This document shows, piece by piece, positions 7,808-15,509 of a DNA stretch of 22,757 nucleotides. Under the pieces are notes generated by a model. The model was not told the origin of the DNA. It was given only the letters and a program-made list of their open reading frames with translations, and made no database searches. Source of the stretch: CADEEV01 sp032127875 (GTDB lineage: Bacteria > Acidobacteriota > Vicinamibacteria > Fen-336); the NCBI GenBank assembly GCA_032127875.1, contig JAQBHI010000014.1, positions 1 to 22,757 of the forward strand, written 5' to 3'. Positions within the stretch are counted from its first letter, which is position 1; each line of letters begins with the position of its first letter. A program made the translations under genes and the position numbers.

Positions 7808-8590
7808 ATGCCGACGTCCGAGACGAGCTTCACGTCCATCAAGGTCGAGAGCGACGGCAACGTGGCGCGCCTTGTGCTCGACCGCCCGCCCCTCAACATC
7901 CTCGACCTCGAGGCGCTCCGCGAGCTGAACCGCGCCCTGCGCGACCTGCGCGCCGACGACGCGCTGCGGGCGCTCGTGATCTCGGCCGAAGGCAAGGCGT
8001 TCTCGGCGGGCGTCTCGGTCGAGGACCACCTTCCCGAGCGCATCGAGTTGACGCTGGGCGCCTTCCACGATGTATTCCGGCAGCTACGCCGGCTGGGCTG
8101 CCCGACCGTGGCCGCTGTCCAGGGCGCCGCCCTGGGTGGCGGCTGTGAGCTCGCGTGCTTCGCCGACTTCGTCATCGCCAGCGAGAGCGCCAGCTTCGGC
8201 GTGCCCGAGATCAAGCTGGGCGTCTTTCCTCCGATCGCGGCGGTTCATTTCCCGGAGCGGATCGGCCTGGCACGCACGCTTCAGCTGGTTCTGTCCGGGG
8301 ACGTGCTGCCCGCGGCCGAGGCCGCTCGCATCGGCCTCGTCGACCGGGTGGTGGCGGCGACGGCGCTGGCCGGAGCGGTGGAGACGCTGGTCGCGCGCCT
8401 CAAGGAGAAGAGCGCTTCGTCTTTGCGCCTGGCAAAGCGCGCCGTCCTGCGCACTTCGGCGCGTGACTTCGACGCGCGCCTGGTCGAGGCCGAGACGGCG
8501 TTTCTGGACGAGCTGATGAAGACCTCGGACGCCGTCGAGGGGTTGCGCGCCTTCATGCAAAAGCGCCCACCGGCCTGGTCGCATCGCTGA
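7808..8590 (+). CDS. dch: Cyclohexa-1,5-diene-1-carbonyl-CoA hydratase (Dch/BzdW/BamR-type)
   Basis: A 260-aa crotonase-fold protein. The generic crotonase parts are the oxyanion-hole segment FSAGVSVEDH (res 65-74), GAALGGGCELA (106-116) and FGVPEIKLGVFPP (130-142). Glu114 and Glu134 correspond to the two catalytic Glu of enoyl-CoA hydratases. The blocks FSAGVxVxDHxPERI, FHDVFRQL and KLGVFPPIAAV, and the C-terminal EGLRAFMQKRPPAW, are the signature I know from dienoyl-CoA hydratases of anaerobic benzoyl-CoA degradation. It would hydrate the product of the reductase to 6-hydroxycyclohex-1-ene-1-carbonyl-CoA. The start is supported by a strong GGAGG (7798-7802), 10 nt after the previous stop. 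It is the last gene of the operon; 179 nt follow before the next gene. Confidence 0.88.
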   Translation: MPTSETSFTSIKVESDGNVARLVLDRPPLNILDLEALRELNRALRDLRADDALRALVISAEGKAFSAGVSVEDHLPERIELTLGAFHDVFRQLRRLGCPTVAAVQGAALGGGCELACFADFVIASESASFGVPEIKLGVFPPIAAVHFPERIGLARTLQLVLSGDVLPAAEAARIGLVDRVVAATALAGAVETLVARLKEKSASSLRLAKRAVLRTSARDFDARLVEAETAFLDELMKTSDAVEGLRAFMQKRPPAWSHR

Positions 8591-8699
8591 GAGGATCGTG
8601 CTCCCGAACGGCGCCTGCCTCCCGGTGTGGACGCCCGCGGCCCCTGGGCCCGTTCCGGCGGATCGGACCTCTGAGGGGGACCCCCCGCAATTCGAGGCG

Positions 8700-8718
8700 G
8701 CGTATGACGGCCGTCATA
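8700..8718. promoter_or_regulatory. Palindromic operator candidate upstream of the molybdoenzyme operon
   Basis: TATGACGGCCGTCATA (8703-8718) is a perfect 16-bp palindrome. With its flank (GCGTATGACGGCCGTCAT) it matches the site at 539-556 in 17 of 18 positions. It ends 52 nt before the ATG of the cytochrome gene. A weaker copy, ATGACA-GTC-TGTCGT, lies at 8736-8750, about 32 bp (three helical turns) downstream, and could be an auxiliary site. The position is suited to control of the operon promoter, although no clear -35/-10 pair could be chosen. Confidence 0.6.
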
Positions 8719-8769
8719 AGCCTCTCGCGAGGGCGATGACAGTCTGTCGTAAAGTCACTGGGAGGCGCC

Positions 8770-10398
8770 ATGCGAGTACCCGCGCACGGGCTCTTCGCGA
8801 CCGCGATCGCCGTCGGTCTGTTTTGTTCCTGCCACGGCGCTGCCAACAGCGAGGCTGATCGACCCGGCTTGATCCCGCTCGCGCTCGTCCCATCGACGAC
8901 GCTGCCCTCCTCGCCCGACCTCGTCGCCCTCGGCCGCAAGACCTACGAGAAGGAATGCCTCGCCTGCCACGGCAAGGACGGCAACGGCGAGGGCGAAGCC
9001 GCCTACCTTCTTTACCCGCGGCCACGGGACTTCACGAGCGGCCAGTTCCGGCTCGTCTCCACCTGGGACAACGTGCCGACCGACGAGGACCTGTTCCGCA
9101 CCATCTCGCGCGGCATGCCCGGGTCCGCCATGCCCTCGTGGGCCCAGCTGCCGGAGCGCACGCGCTGGGGTCTCGTCCACTACGTGAAGTCGTTCTCGAA
9201 GCGGCCGCTCACGATCCAGGCGAGCCAGGACCCCGACGCAGACGGAAACGATGCTTCGGGCATCATCGCCGTGCCCAAAGAGCCGCCCTACACGAAGCAA
9301 GCCGAGGCGCGGGCGCGCCTCACCTTCGTGAAGAGTTGCGCCCCCTGCCACGGCCCCACGGGCAAGGGTGACGGGCAGCAGCAGCAGACCGACTCGAAGG
9401 GCTTCCCGATCCGCCCGCGCGACCTCACGCTGGGCGTATACAAGGGCAACCCCGATCCCGCGAGCGTCTATTGCCGGATCGTGGCCGGCCTGCCCGGCGC
9501 ACCCATGCCCCAGAGCGCGTACCTCCACGGTGAGCAGGCATGGGATCTCGTGCACTTCGTGCGCTCGCTCTCGAGCGACGAGCAGCGGGCCAAGGTCGAG
9601 ATGAGGAAGTTCCGAATCGTGGCTGCCCGCGTGAAAGAGCTCCCCGAGCACCCCGATTCGGGACTCTGGCAGACGGCTGTTCCGGTCGACCTGCACCTGA
9701 TGCCGCTGTGGTGGCGAGCCGAGCGCCCCGAGGAACTGACGGTGCGGGCGCTCCACGACGGGAAGGACCTCGCGATCCTGCTCTCCTGGGCCGACGCCAG
9801 CCACGACGCGACGGCGATCCGGCCCCAGGACTTCCGCGATGCCGCGGCCGTGGCGTTCTCGCTCACCCCCGAGCCGCCGTTCTTCGCCATGGGGCAGCCG
9901 GGGGGACCTGTGAACATCTGGATGTGGAAGGCCGAACGCCAGGCGGACCTGGAGCCCGCGTTCCAGGACATCGACAAGGTCTATCCAAACATTGGCATCG
10001 ATTCCTACCCGAACCTGCTGCGCTCGCCCATCGAGCAGCCCACCCGTAGCGCCCTCACTCTTCAATCCGACCCGACTTTCGTGACGGCCTGGGGTGCCGG
10101 CAACATCGTCGCCGATCCCACCCGCAAGAGCGCGACCGAGGACCTCACCGCCCAAGGCTTCGGTACGCTCCGCGCCCGGCCGCGCGACGACCAGGCCGTG
10201 GACGCCCTCGGCGTCTACGAGACCGGCGCGTACCACGTACAGCTCCGCCGCGCCCTAAGGGGCGGGAAGGCGGAGGCGGTAGCGCTGGCCCCGGGCTCCC
10301 GAGCGCCGATTTCGTTCGCCATCTGGAACGGAGCCGCGGGCGACCGCGATGGCAAGAAGTCCGTGACCATCTGGCAGGAACTGGTCATTGCCGAGTAG
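8770..10398 (+). CDS. Di-heme cytochrome c fused to ethylbenzene-dehydrogenase-type gamma (heme b) domain
   Basis: A 542-aa exported protein. The N-terminus has a hydrophobic signal (res 6-20) and Cys19/Cys21 that could act as a lipobox cysteine. Two c-type heme motifs follow: CLACH (63-67) and CAPCH (190-194), each in a cytochrome c domain with downstream Met-containing loops (GMPGSAMPSW; GLPGAPMPQ). From about residue 300 the protein is an EB_dh-type domain (PVDLHLMPLWW, AILLSWADASHD, DAAAVAFSL, GPVNIWMWKA). This is the fold that binds heme b in the gamma subunit of type II DMSO-reductase enzymes. It would take electrons from the alpha/beta subunits in the periplasm and pass them through two c-hemes. 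Gamma subunits are usually about 200-250 aa without c-hemes, so this is a fusion. A GGGAGG Shine-Dalgarno precedes the ATG. It is the first gene of the operon. Confidence 0.85.
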   Translation: MRVPAHGLFATAIAVGLFCSCHGAANSEADRPGLIPLALVPSTTLPSSPDLVALGRKTYEKECLACHGKDGNGEGEAAYLLYPRPRDFTSGQFRLVSTWDNVPTDEDLFRTISRGMPGSAMPSWAQLPERTRWGLVHYVKSFSKRPLTIQASQDPDADGNDASGIIAVPKEPPYTKQAEARARLTFVKSCAPCHGPTGKGDGQQQQTDSKGFPIRPRDLTLGVYKGNPDPASVYCRIVAGLPGAPMPQSAYLHGEQAWDLVHFVRSLSSDEQRAKVEMRKFRIVAARVKELPEHPDSGLWQTAVPVDLHLMPLWWRAERPEELTVRALHDGKDLAILLSWADASHDATAIRPQDFRDAAAVAFSLTPEPPFFAMGQPGGPVNIWMWKAERQADLEPAFQDIDKVYPNIGIDSYPNLLRSPIEQPTRSALTLQSDPTFVTAWGAGNIVADPTRKSATEDLTAQGFGTLRARPRDDQAVDALGVYETGAYHVQLRRALRGGKAEAVALAPGSRAPISFAIWNGAAGDRDGKKSVTIWQELVIAE

Positions 10399-10413
10399 AC
10401 CGGGGAGGGAAGC

Positions 10414-13400
10414 GTGAGCCAAGACAAAGCTGGTGTCCCGCGGCGGCAGTTTCTCCAGTTCCTCGGCGTCGGCGCCGCGGGCGCCGTGCTCGCCCTGGAG
10501 CACGGCTGCACTTTCCTGCGCCCCAGCGACGACGGCAACCCCCTGTCCCGCCACGTCGCGCGGGACTGGGAGAAGATCTACCACGACCAGTACCGCTACG
10601 ACTCGACCTTCGACTGGGTCTGCTCGCCCAATGACACCCACGCCTGCCGCATCCGTGCATACGTGCGCAACGGCATCGTGGTCCGCTCGGGCGCCACCTA
10701 CGACTACCAGACGTACGGCGACCTCTACGGCAACAAGGCCACGAACAACTGGAACCCCCGCCAGTGCGCGAAGGGCTACACGTTCCACCGCGTGCTCTAT
10801 GGTCCCTATCGGCTCCGCCATCCCATCGTCCGCAAGGGCTGGCAGGCCTGGGCCGAGGCGGGCTTTCCCGAGCTCTCCAAGGAGAACAAGGCGAAGTTCA
10901 AGTTCGACAGCCGCGGCGAAGACGAGTTCATCCAGTGCACCTGGGAGCAGGCCTTCGCCAACATCGCCCGCGCCCTGGACGCCATCGCCCGCCGCTACAG
11001 CGGCGACGACGGGGCGAAGCGGCTACTGGCTCAGGGCTACCAGCCGGAGATGGTCAAGGCCATGGGCGGGGCGGGCACGCGCACGATCAAGATGCGCGGG
11101 GGCATGGGCCTGCTGGGCGTGCTCGGCAAGTACGGCATGTACCGGCTCAACAACTCCCTGGCTCTGCTCGACGTGAAAGCCCGCGGCGTCTCCCCCGAAC
11201 AGGCCAAAGCGGGCCGGAACTTCTCGAACTACACCTGGCACGGCGACCAGGCCCCCGGTCAACCCTGGGTGCACGGCCTGCAGGCCTCCGATTGCGATTT
11301 CAACGACCTCCGCTTCTCGAAGCTGATCATCATGGACGGCAAGAACCTGGTGGAGAACAAGCTCACCGACTCCCACTGGTTCATCGAGACCATGGAGCGA
11401 GGGGGCAAGATCGTGGTGATCGCCCCCGAGTACGGCCCGCCCTCCACCAAGGCTGACTACTGGATCCCCATCAGGCCCCAGACCGACGCCGCGCTCTTCC
11501 TCGGCATCACGCGGCTCATGATGGAAAACAAGCAATTCGACCCCGAGTTCGTGAAGTCCTTCACCGACTTCCCGCTCCTGGTTCGCAAGGACACCCTGAA
11601 GCGGCTGCGGGCCCACGAGGTGTTCCCCGACTACAAGAGCCCGCTCTCGGAGGACGGACCCTCGGTCAAGGTGCAGGGCTTCACCAAGGAACAGCACGCG
11701 AAGCTGGGTGACTACGTCGTCTGGGACGAAAAAGACAACGCCCCGAAGGCGGTGACCCGCGATCACGTGGGCAAGCGCATGGCCACGAGCGGGATCGCTC
11801 CGGCCCTCGAGGGCACATACAAGATCAAGCTCGCGAACGGACAGGCCGTGGAGTGCGCCACCCTCTGGACGCTGTATCAGGTTCACCTGAAGGACTACGA
11901 CCTCGACACCGTGGCCGACATCACGCGTTCCCCGAAGGACCTGATCGAGCGCCTGGCCGACGACATCGCGACCATGAAGCCGGTGGCCATCCACCAGGGC
12001 GAGGGCATCAACCACTGGTTCCACGCCACCGAGATGAACCGGGCGGCCTACCTGCCGCTCATGCTCACCGGCAACATCGGCAAGCCGGGCGCGGGTTGCC
12101 ACACCTGGGCCGGCAACTACAAGGCGGCGCTCTTCCAGGGCTCGCCCCGGACCGGGCCCGGCTTCAAGGGCTGGGTGGCCGAGGACCCGTTCCATCTCAC
12201 GCTCGACGCGAACGTGCCCGGCAAGGAGGTCCACGCCCACGCCTACACCAAGGACGAGGAGCCCGCCTACTGGAACCACGGCGACAAGGCCTTGATCGTG
12301 GATACCCCGAAGCACGGGCGCAAGAACTTCACGGGCGAGACCCACATGCCCACGCCCACGAAGGCGCTCATCTTCAACAACGTCAACCTGATCAACAACG
12401 CCAAGTGGGCCTACGAGATGATCAAGAACGTCAACCCGGGCGTGGAGCTGATCGTCTCCATGGACATCCAGATGACGGCCTCCATCGAGTACGCCGACCT
12501 GGCCCTGCCCGCCAACTCCTGGCTCGAGTTCGAGGGCCTCGAGGTCACCGCCTCCTGCTCGAACCCGTTCCTGCAGATCTGGAAGGGCGGCATCCCGCCG
12601 GTCTTCGACAGCAAGGACGACCTCACGATCCTGGCCGGCATCGGGAAGGCGCTCGCCGAGGTCAGCGGAGACCAGCGCTTCGTCGACATGTTCCACTTCG
12701 AGCACGAGGGCAAGCGCGACGTCTACCTGCAGCGCCTGCTCGACACCTCGACCACGACCTCCGGGTACAAGCTCGCCGACATCATGGCCGGCAAGTACGG
12801 GCCGTCGGGGGGGGCCCTCTTGAACTTCCGGACCTACCCGCGGATCCCCTTCTACGAGCAGGTGACGGACGACGAGCCGTTCCACACCGACACCGGCCGG
12901 ATGCACGCCTACGCCGACGTCCCCGAGGCCATCGAGTACGGCGAGAACTTCATCGTTCACCGCGAGGGCCCGGAGGCGACACCGTACCTGCCCAACGTGA
13001 TCGTCAGCACCAACCCCTTCGTCCGGCCCGAGGACTACGGCATCTCGCGGAGCGCCGAGCACTGGGACGATCGGACCATCCGCAACGTCAAGATGCCCTG
13101 GCCCGAGGTCAAGCAGTCGAAGAACTTCCTCTGGGAGAAGGGCTACCAGTTCTATTGCCTCACTCCCAAGACCCGCCACCGCGTCCACAGCGGATGGTCC
13201 AACGTGGACTGGCACATGCTCTACGACTCGAACTTCGGCGACCCCTATCGGCTCGACAAGCGCGCGCCCTGCGTGGGCGAGCACCAGCTCCACGTCAACC
13301 CGCAGACGGCCCGCGATCTCGGCATAAGCGACGGCGACTACGTGTACGTCGACGCGAACCCAGCCGACCGGCCGTACATCGGGGCGAGGCCCGACGATCC

Positions 13401-13869
13401 CTTTTATCGGGTGGCCCGCTGCATGCTGCGGGTCAAGTACAACCACGCCTACCCCTACAACATCGTGATGATGAAGCACGCCCCCTTCATCGCCACCGAG
13501 AAGAGCGTCAAGGCCCACGAGACGCGCCCCGATGGCCGCGCGCTCTCCGCCAATACCGGCTACCAGGCCAACCTGCGCTACGGCTCGCAGCAGTCCTTCA
13601 CGCGCAACTGGCACATGCCCATGCACCAGACGGACAGCTTGTTCCACAAGGCGAAGGCCTTCATGGGCTTTATCTTCGGGGGCGAGGCCGACAACCACGC
13701 GGTCAACACCGTGCCCAAGGAAACGCTGGTGCGCATCACCAAGGCCGAGGACGGCGGGCTCGGGGGCAAGGGCATCTGGGCCCCCGCCACCACGGGCTAC
13801 ACGCCCGACAACGAGGCGGAGTTCATGAAGCGCTACCTCGCGGGCGACCTCGTCAAAGTGAAGGGCTGA
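10414..13869 (+). CDS. Type II DMSO-reductase-family molybdopterin oxidoreductase, catalytic alpha subunit (ethylbenzene dehydrogenase/alkyl hydroxylase-like)
   Basis: 1151 aa; the GTG start at 10414 is placed by GGGGAGGG 6 nt upstream and by the twin-arginine signal RRQFLQFLGVGAAGA (res 10-24), so the folded enzyme is exported to the periplasm. The FS0 [4Fe-4S] region reads CSPNDTHAC (70-78) plus RQCAKG (Cys118). The Mo-ligand Asp is D278 in WHGDQAPG, matching WYSDLPP of nitrate reductase NarG. Other bis-MGD family blocks are ADYWIPIRPQTDAALFLGI, MLTGNIGKPGAGCHTW and the C-terminal molybdopterin-binding half (res 900-1100). Compared with NarG and ethylbenzene dehydrogenase, the usual His-x3-Cys-x3-Cys start of FS0 is Cys-x3-Asp-x3-Cys here. 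Neighbours (gamma fusion, four-cluster beta, TorD chaperone) are those of ethylbenzene, p-cymene, steroid C25 and alkane hydroxylases. A reductase of an oxyanion remains possible, but the link to a benzoyl-CoA operon favours hydrocarbon hydroxylation. Confidence 0.85.
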   Translation: MSQDKAGVPRRQFLQFLGVGAAGAVLALEHGCTFLRPSDDGNPLSRHVARDWEKIYHDQYRYDSTFDWVCSPNDTHACRIRAYVRNGIVVRSGATYDYQTYGDLYGNKATNNWNPRQCAKGYTFHRVLYGPYRLRHPIVRKGWQAWAEAGFPELSKENKAKFKFDSRGEDEFIQCTWEQAFANIARALDAIARRYSGDDGAKRLLAQGYQPEMVKAMGGAGTRTIKMRGGMGLLGVLGKYGMYRLNNSLALLDVKARGVSPEQAKAGRNFSNYTWHGDQAPGQPWVHGLQASDCDFNDLRFSKLIIMDGKNLVENKLTDSHWFIETMERGGKIVVIAPEYGPPSTKADYWIPIRPQTDAALFLGITRLMMENKQFDPEFVKSFTDFPLLVRKDTLKRLRAHEVFPDYKSPLSEDGPSVKVQGFTKEQHAKLGDYVVWDEKDNAPKAVTRDHVGKRMATSGIAPALEGTYKIKLANGQAVECATLWTLYQVHLKDYDLDTVADITRSPKDLIERLADDIATMKPVAIHQGEGINHWFHATEMNRAAYLPLMLTGNIGKPGAGCHTWAGNYKAALFQGSPRTGPGFKGWVAEDPFHLTLDANVPGKEVHAHAYTKDEEPAYWNHGDKALIVDTPKHGRKNFTGETHMPTPTKALIFNNVNLINNAKWAYEMIKNVNPGVELIVSMDIQMTASIEYADLALPANSWLEFEGLEVTASCSNPFLQIWKGGIPPVFDSKDDLTILAGIGKALAEVSGDQRFVDMFHFEHEGKRDVYLQRLLDTSTTTSGYKLADIMAGKYGPSGGALLNFRTYPRIPFYEQVTDDEPFHTDTGRMHAYADVPEAIEYGENFIVHREGPEATPYLPNVIVSTNPFVRPEDYGISRSAEHWDDRTIRNVKMPWPEVKQSKNFLWEKGYQFYCLTPKTRHRVHSGWSNVDWHMLYDSNFGDPYRLDKRAPCVGEHQLHVNPQTARDLGISDGDYVYVDANPADRPYIGARPDDPFYRVARCMLRVKYNHAYPYNIVMMKHAPFIATEKSVKAHETRPDGRALSANTGYQANLRYGSQQSFTRNWHMPMHQTDSLFHKAKAFMGFIFGGEADNHAVNTVPKETLVRITKAEDGGLGGKGIWAPATTGYTPDNEAEFMKRYLAGDLVKVKG

Positions 13870-13874
13870 GGGTC

Positions 13875-14216
13875 ATGCCTTACGACGATCCCGAACCCGA
13901 CGATCCCCACCTGCTCGTGGGGGTGAGCCTTCCCGGGGACGAGGCGACTACCCGCGAGATGGCCGCGGCCTTCGCCGACGAGTTCGCGCAGCTGGGCTTC
14001 GACCGCGAGGGGTTGCTGCTGGTCTTCGCAAATCCGTTCTACGCAGGGGCCCATGCCGCCCGCGAGTTGCTGGGCGACGACGAGATCGCGCGCATCGTCG
14101 ACGAGAGTCTGCGCGTCTACGGCGGGCAGCGCTTGTTGGTGAAGGACGCCGACCAGGACGACGAAATGGAAAGGCCTGAGGCTCTGCGCGGCAGGCGCGC
14201 GCTCCGGGTCCTTTAG
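13875..14216 (+). CDS. Small acidic protein of unknown function between alpha and beta subunits
   Basis: A 113-aa protein, strongly acidic at the N-terminus (MPYDDPEPDDP). It lacks a signal peptide, membrane segment or Cys, and a helical pattern is visible through residues 25-90. The ATG at 13875 lies 5 nt after the alpha stop with GAGG before it; the stop TAG overlaps the Shine-Dalgarno of the beta gene. I do not recognise a named family, although I believe similar small genes accompany related molybdoenzyme operons. Its fixed place between the two structural genes suggests an assembly, quality-control or cofactor-loading role acting in the cytoplasm before Tat export. This is an inference from position only. 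Confidence 0.65.
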   Translation: MPYDDPEPDDPHLLVGVSLPGDEATTREMAAAFADEFAQLGFDREGLLLVFANPFYAGAHAARELLGDDEIARIVDESLRVYGGQRLLVKDADQDDEMERPEALRGRRALRVL

Positions 14217-14230
14217 GAGGGAGAGGGAAC

Positions 14231-15499
14231 ATGCCATCCGTCAAGAACTGGCAGCTCGGACGCGAGATGGCGTACCCCTACGAAGCGCGCTACCCCGAGC
14301 GGCAGTTCGCGTTCGTCTTCAACATCAACCGCTGCATCGCGTGCCAGAGCTGCACGATGGCCTGCAAGTCGACCTGGACCTTCAGCAAGGGCCAGGAGCA
14401 CATGTGGTGGGCCAACGTGGAGACGAAGCCCTACGGTGGCTACCCGCAGTTCTGGGACATGAAGATCCTGGAGAAGCTCGAAGAGGCCAACCCGGAGGGA
14501 CAGAGCTGGTCGGGGGGCGTCTCCGACGAGAAGAGCAAGCCCTACGGCCGCTTCGACGGCCAGACGATCTTCGAAGCCGCCGAGCGCAGCCTGACTCCCG
14601 ACAGCGCTCGGGTTCTCGGCTATCTCCCGACCGACGAGGAGTGGAACTCGCCGAACATCTACGAAGACAACCCCATGGGCCAGAAGGGGGTCCGCAACAA
14701 GCTGAGCGAGACGGGCGAGCAGCTGCCGGTCCATAACACGTGGTTCTTCTACCTGGCCCGCATCTGCAATCACTGCTCGTACCCCGCTTGCCTCGCCGCC
14801 TGCCCCCGCACGGCCCTCTACAAGCGGCCGGAGGACGGCATCGTGCTCCTCGACCAGGAGCAGTGCCGCGGCTACCGCAAGTGTGTGGAGGCTTGCCCCT
14901 ACAAGAAGACGATGTATCGGGGCAACACCCGCACCAGCGAGAAGTGCATCGCCTGCTATCCCCGCGTCGAAGGCAAGGACCCCGAGAGTGGCGGCGACCC
15001 CATGGAGACCCGCTGCATGGCCGCCTGCATTGGCCAGATCCGGATGCAGGGGCTGGTGAAGCTCGCGGCGGACGGGACGTGGGCCGAGGATCGGCAAAAC
15101 CCGCTCTACTACCTGGTCCACGTGGCCAAGGTGGCGCTGCCCCTCTACCCCCAGCTCGGCACGCAGCCCAATGGGTACTACATCCCGCCGCGCTGGGTGC
15201 CGCGAGCGTATCTCCGGCAGATGTTCGGGCCCGGGGTCGACCGCGCGCTCGAGCGCTACACCGACCCCGACCGCGAGCTGCGGGCCGTGCTCCAGCTCTT
15301 CCGGCGCTCGAACAAGATCATCTTCCGGTACGAGATGAAGGAAGGCCCGAAGGTCTACGAGGGCATGCTCCACGGCAAGCCGGTCACGCTCTACAACGAC
15401 ACCGTGATCGCTTACGGCAAGACCGGAAAGGAACTCTTCAGGACCACGGTCGAAGAGCCGGTTCACGTCCGTCCGGCCATCCACGCCAACTCGATCTAG
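14231..15499 (+). CDS. Four-cluster Fe-S beta subunit of the molybdoenzyme (EbdB/NarH-type)
   Basis: A 422-aa electron-transfer subunit. Four Cys groups are visible: CIACQSCTMACK (Cys35/38/41/45), CNHCSYPACLAACP (179/182/187/191), CRGYRKCVEACPYKK (212, Tyr215, 218, 222) and CIACYP...CMAACIG (239/242/262/266). Fifteen Cys plus Tyr at 215 predict three [4Fe-4S] and one [3Fe-4S] cluster, as in ethylbenzene dehydrogenase and NarH. The C-terminal part (TQPNGYYIPPRWVPRAYLRQMFGPGV) is also typical of this group. It lacks a signal peptide and must be exported together with the Tat-tagged alpha subunit. A strong GGAGGGAGAGG precedes the ATG at 14231. It would relay electrons from the Mo centre and FS0 to heme b of the gamma domain. 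Confidence 0.9.
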   Translation: MPSVKNWQLGREMAYPYEARYPERQFAFVFNINRCIACQSCTMACKSTWTFSKGQEHMWWANVETKPYGGYPQFWDMKILEKLEEANPEGQSWSGGVSDEKSKPYGRFDGQTIFEAAERSLTPDSARVLGYLPTDEEWNSPNIYEDNPMGQKGVRNKLSETGEQLPVHNTWFFYLARICNHCSYPACLAACPRTALYKRPEDGIVLLDQEQCRGYRKCVEACPYKKTMYRGNTRTSEKCIACYPRVEGKDPESGGDPMETRCMAACIGQIRMQGLVKLAADGTWAEDRQNPLYYLVHVAKVALPLYPQLGTQPNGYYIPPRWVPRAYLRQMFGPGVDRALERYTDPDRELRAVLQLFRRSNKIIFRYEMKEGPKVYEGMLHGKPVTLYNDTVIAYGKTGKELFRTTVEEPVHVRPAIHANSI

Positions 15500-15509
15500 A
15501 GGACGCGCG

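Noticed and set aside
8640..8695. Possible terminator hairpins after dch (GGCCCCTGGGCCC and GGGGGACCCCCC)
   Set aside because: Loops are too small (1-2 nt) and no T-run follows; not strong enough to list as a terminator.
11023..13698. 891-codon open frame on the minus strand opposite the molybdoenzyme alpha subunit
   Set aside because: Its translation is low-complexity (V, G, L, H, R) with no recognisable domain, whereas the plus frame shows clear Tat, FS0 and Mo-binding motifs. Long antisense frames are expected in such GC-rich coding DNA.
11853..13874. Long plus-strand frame running into the 113-aa gene
   Set aside because: Only the last part from ATG 13875 is a real gene; the upstream part lies in the wrong frame of the alpha subunit gene and is R/G/A-rich noise.
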